The notes beneath the pieces are model-generated. The model was not told the origin of the DNA, did no database searches, and was given only the letters and a program-made list of their open reading frames with translations. From Solirubrobacteraceae bacterium (GTDB lineage Bacteria > Actinomycetota > Thermoleophilia > Solirubrobacterales > Solirubrobacteraceae), in the NCBI GenBank assembly GCA_016462625.1, contig JAEMSV010000137.1:1-8596 (forward strand): a stretch of DNA of 8,596 nucleotides, in the 5' to 3' direction. A program made the position numbers and the translations under genes. Of the stretch, positions 1 through 6,715 are shown piece after piece (the stretch's first letter is position 1; every line of letters begins with the position of its first letter).

Positions 1-673
1 GTTCCTGGTCGTCACCGCGGGCGGCGCCGCGCGCGCGATCGATCTGCCGGGATTCCCCGAGGTCGACAGCTTCTTCCAATTCGCCCTGGCGGGCGCGATC
101 GTCCAGTCGACGATGCTCGGCGGCCTGATGACCGGCATCGCGCTCTCGGTTGACGTCGACAGTGGCTTCTTCGATCGCATGATCGTTGCGCCCATTCCCC
201 GCTCCGCGCTCGTCATCGGACGCGTTGCCGGAACCGCCGTCATCGCGCTCTTTCAGGCCACGCTGTATCTGATTCTCGGCGTGGTCTTCGGCGCGCCGAT
301 CGAGGGCGGCGTGCTCGGGATCGTGATGATCCTGACGCTGGCCGCGCTCTCAAGCGCTTCGCTCGGCGGGCTCGCGGTGGCGCTATCGCTGCGCGCTCAG
401 GCGCAATGGGTTCAGGGCATGTTCCCGCTGGTCTTCGTGATCATCTTTCTCTCCTCGGCTTTCTTCCCGCGCGAGCTGCTGACCGGCCCCGCCGAAGCCG
501 TCGCCGCCTACAACCCGATCAGCTACCTCGCAGAGGGCATCCGCGCGCCGATCATTGAGGGCAACAGCGGCAGCGTCGAGCTGAAGGCATTCGCGGTGGG
601 GATCGGGCTGACACTGTTCACCTCATTGATCTCCGTGCTCGCGCTGCGCGTGCGGCTGGGCGGCACGCGATGA
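1..673 (+). CDS. ABC-2 type transporter permease, 5'-truncated by window edge
   Basis: Membrane subunit of an ABC exporter, probably of the DrrB/ABC-2 class that moves drugs, lipids or polysaccharides; the substrate cannot be told. The frame is open from base 2 to the TGA at 671-673, giving 223 visible residues. An internal ATG at 113 is not the true start, because hydrophobic, family-like sequence continues upstream of it. Aligning the shared motif with the next gene suggests about 35-37 N-terminal residues are missing. Features in visible numbering: hydrophobic segments near 25-50, 68-97, 103-129, 138-156 and 195-216; the cytoplasmic-loop signature SGFFDRMIVAPIPR at 54-67; and the family-typical NPISYLAEGIR at 171-181. 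The stop overlaps the start of the next permease (ATGA), so the two are translationally coupled. The ATP-binding subunit is expected just left of the window. The ABC-2 family call is strong; the specific transporter type is open. Confidence 0.88.
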   Translation, partial: FLVVTAGGAARAIDLPGFPEVDSFFQFALAGAIVQSTMLGGLMTGIALSVDVDSGFFDRMIVAPIPRSALVIGRVAGTAVIALFQATLYLILGVVFGAPIEGGVLGIVMILTLAALSSASLGGLAVALSLRAQAQWVQGMFPLVFVIIFLSSAFFPRELLTGPAEAVAAYNPISYLAEGIRAPIIEGNSGSVELKAFAVGIGLTLFTSLISVLALRVRLGGTR

Positions 674-1446
674 TCGGCCTCACCGAAGGCGTCCGGCTCA
701 TCGCAGCCCTTGCCCGGCGCGGAATGAACGAGATCATCCGTGTTCCGGGAGCCTCGCTGCCCGGCGTACTCGCCCCGACGATCTTCATGCTTGGCACATA
801 CTCGGTCTTCGGTGGCCTTGCGCTGCTGCCCGGCTTTGGTGGCAGCGACTACCTGAACTGGATCCTGCCGGTCGGATTCATCCAGTCCGCGGCGTTCACC
901 GGCGCGGCCACGGGCGTGAACCTCGCGCGCGACATCGAGAGCGGCTGGTTCGACCGCATGCTGCTCGCCCCCGCTCCGCGTTGGGTCGTGCTCGGCGGCC
1001 TCGTCGTCTCGGCCGCGGTCCGCGTGATGTTCCCGGCGCTGCTGCTCGTGGCGATCGGGATGATCGCCGGTCTGCACTGGCCGGGCGTGGGCGGCATCGT
1101 CATCTCGTTCATCGCCGCCGCAGGACTCGCCGCCGTGATGGCACTCTGGAGCTGCGGGCTGGCGATGAAATTCAAGTCACAGGACGCAGCGCCGCTGATG
1201 CAGTCGTCGGGCTTCATGTTGATGCAGCTGTCTGCGGTGTACGCGCCGATCGCGCTGCTCGCGCCCTGGCTGCAGAACGTCGCGCGCGTCAACCCGTTCA
1301 CATACGTGCTCGACGCCATTCGCGCGCCCTACGTCGCCTCGACCACATGGCACACGATCTGGCCAGCACTGGTCGCGCTGGCAGGCATGATCGCGTTGTC
1401 AGCGTGGTTCGCCGTGTGGCGAATCGGGCGTATGAACGAGGTTTAG
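670..1446 (+). CDS. ABC-2 type transporter permease, second subunit
   Basis: Second membrane subunit of the same ABC exporter, 258 aa, a usual length for this family. About six hydrophobic segments are visible (near residues 31-51, 62-82, 108-134, 139-163, 173-200 and 228-250), with a short N-terminal cytoplasmic arm and a basic C-terminal tail (RIGRMNEV). It is a diverged paralogue of the preceding gene: SGWFDRMLLAPAPR at 91-104 matches the SGFFDRM signature there, and NPFTYVLDAIRAP at 208-220 matches NPISYLAEGIRAP. This suggests the two subunits pair as a heterodimer over one or two nucleotide-binding subunits encoded outside the window. The ATG at 670 lies in the ATGA overlap with the upstream stop, which fixes the start; no strong Shine-Dalgarno is seen. 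The TAG stop lies 6 bases from the stop of convergent infA. The substrate is unknown. Confidence 0.9.
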   Translation: MIGLTEGVRLIAALARRGMNEIIRVPGASLPGVLAPTIFMLGTYSVFGGLALLPGFGGSDYLNWILPVGFIQSAAFTGAATGVNLARDIESGWFDRMLLAPAPRWVVLGGLVVSAAVRVMFPALLLVAIGMIAGLHWPGVGGIVISFIAAAGLAAVMALWSCGLAMKFKSQDAAPLMQSSGFMLMQLSAVYAPIALLAPWLQNVARVNPFTYVLDAIRAPYVASTTWHTIWPALVALAGMIALSAWFAVWRIGRMNEV

Positions 1447-1452
1447 TAGCGC

Positions 1453-1671
1453 TTACTTGTAGCGGTACGTAATGCGACCTCTGGAGAGGTCGTAAGGCGA
1501 AAGCTCGATCTTGATGCGGTCACCCGGAAGGATCCTGATGTAGTGACGGCGCATCTTGCCCGAGATGTGACCGAGGACTTCATGGTCGTTGTCCAGCTTG
1601 ACCTTGAACATCGTGTTCGGCAGGGCTTCAAGAATCTCGCCCTCCATCTCAATTTTTTCTTCTTTTCCCAT
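1453..1671 (-). CDS. infA: Translation initiation factor IF-1
   Basis: IF-1 binds the A site of the 30S subunit and works with IF-2 and IF-3 in translation initiation. The protein is 72 aa, exactly the family length, with a single S1/OB-fold. Landmarks are [20 protein letters not shown] (residues 7-26), [20 protein letters not shown] (35-54) and the near-invariant [11 protein letters not shown] (60-70). The ATG at 1671 is chosen because [11 protein letters not shown] aligns end to end with known IF-1 starts (compare E. coli MAKEDNIEMQG). No Shine-Dalgarno is visible upstream; instead the first codons are strikingly A-rich, with a run of six A, in an otherwise GC-rich region. The gene is last in the minus-strand run, 52 bases after the HIT gene, and converges on the ABC permease. 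No ribosomal-protein gene adjoins it, unlike the usual map-infA-rpmJ-rpsM setting, so this could be a moved sole copy or a second copy. Confidence 0.97.
   Translation of the reverse strand: MGKEEKIEMEGEILEALPNTMFKVKLDNDHEVLGHISGKMRRHYIRILPGDRIKIELSPYDLSRGRITYRYK
1475..1492. other. Perfect 7-bp stem-loop near the convergent gene ends
   Basis: The stem CGACCTC/GAGGTCG with a 4-base loop lies inside the last codons of infA, 29 bases past the opposing permease stop. Being symmetric, it can fold in transcripts from either strand. It has no T-run on either side, so it is not a canonical terminator, and the bases also encode the conserved DLSRGR peptide of IF-1, which may fully explain them. It is listed because it is the only clear hairpin near the convergent ends. 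Confidence 0.2.
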
Positions 1672-1681
1672 CTGGAAAGAA

Positions 1682-1687
1682 AGGATA
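1682..1687 (-). promoter_or_regulatory. Possible infA -10 element (near-leaderless transcript)
   Basis: On the minus strand TATCCT (TANNNT pattern) ends 10 bases before the infA ATG. If used as a -10 box, transcription would begin 3-4 bases before the start codon, giving an almost leaderless mRNA; this would fit the lack of a Shine-Dalgarno. No convincing -35 hexamer lies about 17 bases upstream (a TTGACC is only 3 bases upstream of TATCCT). The match is short and could be chance. Confidence 0.3.
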
Positions 1688-1696
1688 CGCGGTCAA

Positions 1697-1723
1697 TCGG
1701 GCGCTTTTCGCCCGTTCGGGCGC
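1697..1723 (-). promoter_or_regulatory. Alternating hairpin region between HIT gene and infA
   Basis: Directly after the HIT stop codon, the minus strand reads CGCCCG, CGGGCG, CGCCCG in series, separated by AA and AAAAG. The middle segment (1714-1709) can pair with the first (1722-1717, effectively 5 bp with a GAAC loop) or with the third (1703-1698, 6 bp with an AAAAG loop), but not with both. On the + strand the same sequence contains two direct copies of TCGGGCGC (1697-1704 and 1716-1723). There is no U-run right after the second hairpin, only a pyrimidine-rich stretch about 10 bases later, so it is not a standard intrinsic terminator. It could be a weak terminator, an RNA processing or stability element before infA, or a protein-binding repeat. 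Confidence 0.35.
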
Positions 1724-2134
1724 TCAGCGCAGCAGGTGTGCGACCGCTGGAAGTCCCTCAAATTGTGGCTCGCTGGGCGTCCACGGCAGTGTCAGCGGAT
1801 CGTCGGCATAGCGAGGGATCACGTGCATGTGGAAGTGAAAGACGGTCTGCCAGGCCGCGCTCCCACACGAATTGAGCAGGTTCACGCCCTCGCATCCGAG
1901 CGCCTCAGGCATGCGCTTGGCGATCGACTGGGCCATCTTCGCGACGTGCGCGAGGTCATCCGGGTCGATCTCCAGCAGGTTGTCCGCATGATTGCGCGGG
2001 ATCACGAGTGTGTGTCCGCGCGTCGCGGGAGCGATGTCGAGGAAGGCGATCGCCTGCTCGTCGGCTTCGACCACTTCTGCCGATCCGGTGCGCGTCGCGA
2101 TCGAACAGAAAATGCAGTCGGGATCGTTTGCCAT
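1724..2134 (-). CDS. HIT-family (histidine triad) nucleotide hydrolase or transferase
   Basis: Small cytosolic member of the histidine triad superfamily, whose members hydrolyse nucleoside phosphoramidates or dinucleotides through a histidine-nucleotide intermediate; the natural substrate is not predictable. It is 136 aa, normal for the family. The triad H-x-H-x-H-x-x is HFHMHVI at residues 100-106, followed by PRY. An N-terminal CIFC (Cys7, Cys10), with His49 in HTLVIPRNH and the triad, fits the zinc-binding Hint-like branch. The motif before the triad reads AAWQTVF, with Trp where many Hint proteins have Gly. The ATG at 2134 gives a typical MANDPDCIFC start; it lies 9 bases after the cca stop, and no Shine-Dalgarno is visible, so expression probably depends on translation of cca. 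The next gene downstream is infA. Confidence 0.93.
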   Translation of the reverse strand: MANDPDCIFCSIATRTGSAEVVEADEQAIAFLDIAPATRGHTLVIPRNHADNLLEIDPDDLAHVAKMAQSIAKRMPEALGCEGVNLLNSCGSAAWQTVFHFHMHVIPRYADDPLTLPWTPSEPQFEGLPAVAHLLR

Positions 2135-2143
2135 GGGCGCAGC

Positions 2144-3565
<1,422 letters not shown>

Positions 3566-3578
3566 GCCCCGGGTCCTC
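3566..3578 (-). promoter_or_regulatory. cca ribosome binding site overlapping the alr stop codon
   Basis: On the minus strand the alr stop TGA runs into GGA, forming GAGGA at 3578-3574, 8 bases before the GTG start of cca. It is the clearest Shine-Dalgarno in the window. It supports the GTG start at 3565 and coupling of cca translation to alr. Confidence 0.55.
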
Positions 3579-4725
3579 AGTCGCCGCGACCGTAGTCGCG
3601 AGCCGTACGGGCCGTCAGGCCGCAGGTGATCTCATAGTTGATCGTCTGAGCGCGCTCAGCAACCTCTTCGGTGCTGATCGCCTCAACTCCGTCGCGGCCG
3701 ATCAGGGTGACCGGGGTACCGACAGCGATCACGCTATCGGCGCCGAGCTCGACCATGATGCTGTCCATGCTGACCGTTCCGCGTTGCCGATAGCGCTGGC
3801 CGGCGATCAGAACGTCGCAGTTGTTCGTCAGGATGCGCGGCCAGCCGTCTCCGTACCCGATCGGGACGGTGGCGATTCTTGTGACCTCGTCCGCGACGAA
3901 GCGGCGTCCGTAGCCGACCGACTCACCGGGCGCGACGCTCCGCACCGATGCGACATACGAGTGCAGGCTGAGCGCGGGCGCCAGCCCCGCCTCGATGGCG
4001 TCGCCGCCGAACGGGTCGAGCCCGTAGATCGCAATGCCTGCGCGCGCAAAATCAAAGTGGCTGGCCGGATCGCGCAGCAGCGCCGCGCTGTTTGCGGCGT
4101 GGGCGAGAAGCTCCGGGCGCAGCACGCGGGCCGCCGCCACAAACTCGGTGAAGCGCTCGAGCTGACGCGGGAAGTAGTCGTCGCCGAGTTCGTCGGCGGT
4201 CGCGAAATGCGTCCAGACCGCCACCGGCTCGACGCGCTCGGCCTGGTTGGCCGCGCCGATCGCCGCCAGCGCCTCGTCGCCGTCGCGCGCGCCGAAGCGC
4301 CCCATGCCGCTGTCGAGCTTGATGTGCAGGTTGACGTCGCGGTCCAGCATCGCTGCGGCGCGCGCCACCGACTCAACCTGATCGGGCGACCAGACGGTGA
4401 GCTCTGCGCCGGTCGCGACGGCGGCGACGATCTCGTCGTCGTTGACCGGCGCCAGGAGGATCACCGGGACGCCCAGGTCAAGGTTCGCGACCAGTGCGGC
4501 TTCCTCGACGGTCACAACGGCCAGACGCGTTGCGCCACCACGGACGGATGCTTTGGCGACCTCGGCGCAGCCGTGCCCGTATCCGTCGGCCTTCACCACG
4601 GCGCACAGCTCGGCGCCACCCGTGAGGCGACTGCGCAGAAACTCCACGTTCGCGGCGATCGCCGCCAGGTCAACGTGCGCCACGGCGCGGCGCAGCGTGG
4701 TCTTCTCTGCATCTGAAATCGTCAC
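3577..4725 (-). CDS. alr: Alanine racemase
   Basis: PLP-dependent enzyme that interconverts L- and D-alanine in the cytosol, supplying D-alanine for peptidoglycan. It is 382 aa, normal length. The N-terminal TIM-barrel carries the PLP lysine in AVVKADGYGHG (Lys45), and KLDSGMGRFG (135-144) holds the lysine (Lys136) that is carbamylated in characterised racemases. The second catalytic base is the Tyr of VGYGRRF (Tyr272). The C-terminal beta domain has GYGDGWPR (290-297), SMDSIMV (319-325) and the family-typical INYEITCGLTARTARDY (362-378). The annotated GTG at 4725 lies 10 bases after the nnr stop with a weak upstream site. The alignment with other racemases begins only around residue 13, so a slightly later start is possible. 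It is part of the nnr-alr-cca chain. Confidence 0.97.
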   Translation of the reverse strand: MTISDAEKTTLRRAVAHVDLAAIAANVEFLRSRLTGGAELCAVVKADGYGHGCAEVAKASVRGGATRLAVVTVEEAALVANLDLGVPVILLAPVNDDEIVAAVATGAELTVWSPDQVESVARAAAMLDRDVNLHIKLDSGMGRFGARDGDEALAAIGAANQAERVEPVAVWTHFATADELGDDYFPRQLERFTEFVAAARVLRPELLAHAANSAALLRDPASHFDFARAGIAIYGLDPFGGDAIEAGLAPALSLHSYVASVRSVAPGESVGYGRRFVADEVTRIATVPIGYGDGWPRILTNNCDVLIAGQRYRQRGTVSMDSIMVELGADSVIAVGTPVTLIGRDGVEAISTEEVAERAQTINYEITCGLTARTARDYGRGD

Positions 4726-4735
4726 GCGATCCAGC

Positions 4736-6289
4736 CTAGGCGAGGACGGTCGGCAACAGCGAAATCACGTCGCTGGCGATCATGTGATCGGGGCCGCGAC
4801 GCTCGGAGGCCTCGCGACCTGCGAGCGCGTGCGCGTAGACCGCGGCCGCTGCCGCCTCACGCGTTCCGAGTCCTTTTGCGAGGTAGGCGCCGGCGACTCC
4901 GGAGAGCACGTCGCCGGTTCCCGCGGTCGCAAGGCCGGGCGCCTTCAGTGTGTTGACGAGCGGCGGCTTTCCCGGCGCGGCGACGACGGTGTCCGAGCCC
5001 TTGAGCGCGACCACCGCCCCGCTGCGTTCAGCCGCTTCCTGCGCGTGCGCCAGGCGTGCGCCTTCGACCTCGTCGCTGGCCACGCCAAGCAGGCGCGCGA
5101 GCTCACCCGTGTGCGGCGTGATCAGCAGCGGCGCCTCCCGCTGCAGGCGTTCGATCGCCCCGGAGAACGGATACAGGCCGTCGGCGTCGAGCAGCACCGG
5201 TTTGCCACTGCGTTCGAGCAGCCCGGCGACGAGCCGCCCGGTGCCCTCGGCGCGACCGATACCGGGACCGACGACGAGCGCATCGCAGCGCTCGCTGCGT
5301 TCAAGCAGGACGTCGAGCCCGGATTCGAGGATCGCTCCGGCATCGTCGTCCAGAGGCACGGACATCGCCTCGAGCAGGCGCTGTTCGAAGACCAGGTTGA
5401 GGCTGCCCGGAACAAAGACCGTGACGTATCCCGCCCCCGTGCGCTGCGCAGCCATCGCCGCGAGGCACGGCGCGCCGGTCAGGCCGGTCGATCCGCCGAC
5501 CACGCCGAGCACACCCGAGCTGAATTTGCTGCTCGCGTCGTCGCGGCGCGGGGCAAGGCGCAGCACGCGCGGGCCGATCGTGCCCGCCGTCGGCTCGGCC
5601 CCTGCGCCATCGAAGGCCTCAGGCGGGATCCCGATGTCCGCAACGCGCACTTCGCCGCAGTGGAACACGCCCGGTGCGACGAACTGGCCGACCTTGGGCG
5701 CGTGCAGGCTGATCGTGAGTTCGGCGTATACGCCGTCGCCGGCGACCTCGCCGGTCGAGGCGTCAACTCCGGTCGGGTTGTCAACGGCGATCACGCGCGC
5801 GACCGACGAGCGTCGGTTGATCGCCGTGACGGCCTCGGCGATCACGCCCGTGGGCGCTCCGCTCGCACCGGTGCCGAGCATCGCGTCGACGATCACTCCG
5901 GCCTGCGCGATCAGACCGGCGTCAAATGCGTGTGGCGGATCGCCGGGCAGGCGCTGGAGGTTCGCGGCGGAGTCCGGCGACAGCTCGGCCGGATCGCCGA
6001 GCAGCATGACAACAACCTTCTTGTCCCCGAGACGGTCGCGATTCTCGCGCAGCAGGCGCGCCGCGACCAGACCGTCACCGCCGTTGTTGCCCTTGCCGCA
6101 GACGATCAGGATCGGGCCCTCGGGCGCGGGCTCGAGCGCGGCGCGGGCGATCGCCTGCCCGGCGAGTTCCATGAGCTCCAGTGATGGGACGTTCTCGTGG
6201 TCGATCGCCCAGGCGTCGGCGGCGCGCATTCCAGCTGCGTCATAGAGCGGATCCGCCCACCGCGGAATCGTCCCGAACGGCATGTTCAT
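4736..6289 (-). CDS. nnr: Bifunctional NAD(P)H-hydrate epimerase / ADP-dependent dehydratase
   Basis: Repairs hydrated NADH and NADPH: the N-terminal NnrE (YjeF_N) domain epimerises S and R hydrates and the C-terminal NnrD domain dehydrates the S form using ADP. It is 517 aa, the usual fused length. The epimerase half shows LELMELAGQAIA (37-48), the nucleotide-binding GKGNNGGDGLVAARLL (65-80) and VDNPTGVDASTGEV (169-182). The ribokinase-like half starts near 250 with KFSSGVLGVVGGSTGLTGAP (255-274), then AAQRTGAGYVTV, GPGIG (341-345), LDADGL (367-372), LITPHTGE (389-396) and TAGTGD (455-460) with the catalytic Asp460. VDNPTG (commonly VDxPSG with an aliphatic x) and TAGTGD (commonly TGGTGD) are mild departures. 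The ATG at 6289 overlaps the acpS stop (ATGA); another ATG two codons later is possible. Confidence 0.96.
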   Translation of the reverse strand: MNMPFGTIPRWADPLYDAAGMRAADAWAIDHENVPSLELMELAGQAIARAALEPAPEGPILIVCGKGNNGGDGLVAARLLRENRDRLGDKKVVVMLLGDPAELSPDSAANLQRLPGDPPHAFDAGLIAQAGVIVDAMLGTGASGAPTGVIAEAVTAINRRSSVARVIAVDNPTGVDASTGEVAGDGVYAELTISLHAPKVGQFVAPGVFHCGEVRVADIGIPPEAFDGAGAEPTAGTIGPRVLRLAPRRDDASSKFSSGVLGVVGGSTGLTGAPCLAAMAAQRTGAGYVTVFVPGSLNLVFEQRLLEAMSVPLDDDAGAILESGLDVLLERSERCDALVVGPGIGRAEGTGRLVAGLLERSGKPVLLDADGLYPFSGAIERLQREAPLLITPHTGELARLLGVASDEVEGARLAHAQEAAERSGAVVALKGSDTVVAAPGKPPLVNTLKAPGLATAGTGDVLSGVAGAYLAKGLGTREAAAAAVYAHALAGREASERRGPDHMIASDVISLLPTVLA

Positions 6290-6654
6290 CGCGCCCCCGT
6301 GGCGCTCGCGACGGCGACCGCTCCAGCGGTCAGGTCGCTGTGGGTGAGCGAAATGTGGATCTGAGCGCCGAGCGCATCCGCGGCCTCGGCGGCGCGGCCG
6401 GTGAGCCGGATGCGCGGTGCGGCGCCTGTCGCGACCACCTCGATCTCGCGAAACGCCCAGGCGCGCAGGTTCAAGGCCTTGGCGACCGACTCCTTGGCGC
6501 AGAAGCGCGCGGCAAAATGCTGAGCCGGACGCTTGTGACGTTCTGCATAGGCGCGCTCCTCGGAGGTGAAAATCCGCTCGGCCAGGCGCGGCCGGCGCGC
6601 GAGCGCGTCCTCCATACGACCGATCTCGAGCAGGTCTATGCCAACGCCAATCAT
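6286..6654 (-). CDS. acpS: Holo-[acyl-carrier-protein] synthase
   Basis: Transfers 4'-phosphopantetheine from coenzyme A to a serine of apo-ACP, activating it for fatty acid synthesis; cytosolic, Mg-dependent and usually trimeric. It is 122 aa, typical of the small AcpS type. The signature GIDLLEIGRM (5-14) carries the metal ligand Asp7. It is followed by FTSEERAYAE (29-38) and AARFCAKESVAKAL (48-61), with the second metal ligand Glu55. ISLTHSDLTAGAVAVA (101-116) closes the domain. The ATG at 6654 is right for the family, since MIGVGIDL is the usual opening; only a weak GGCTGG precedes it. It follows glmS after 61 bases and overlaps nnr by 4 bases. The acpS-nnr pairing recurs in many actinobacteria. 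Confidence 0.96.
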   Translation of the reverse strand: MIGVGIDLLEIGRMEDALARRPRLAERIFTSEERAYAERHKRPAQHFAARFCAKESVAKALNLRAWAFREIEVVATGAAPRIRLTGRAAEAADALGAQIHISLTHSDLTAGAVAVASATGAR

Positions 6655-6715
6655 CCAGCCAGACTATTGGCCGGCGGAGTCGGACAGCTGCGGCGTCACT
6701 CGAAGGTGACCGGCG

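Noticed and set aside
523..1077. Minus-strand open frame opposite the two permeases
   Set aside because: Low-complexity, charged translation with no motif, covering two genuine permease genes and their overlap.
1716..1723. Direct TCGGGCGC repeats as a CRISPR or insertion-sequence end
   Set aside because: Only two 8-base copies 19 bases apart, with no spacers, transposase or target duplication; better explained by the alternating hairpins.
4397..6184. Long + strand open frame (595 codons) opposite nnr and part of alr
   Set aside because: It shows no domain or ribosome site and has a composition typical of antisense frames in GC-rich DNA; nnr on the other strand is clear.
6695..6710. Small inverted repeat (GTCAC/GTGAC) after the glmS stop, considered as a terminator
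   Set aside because: Only a 5-bp stem with no T-run, and partly expected by chance; the 61-base glmS-acpS gap otherwise shows nothing notable.
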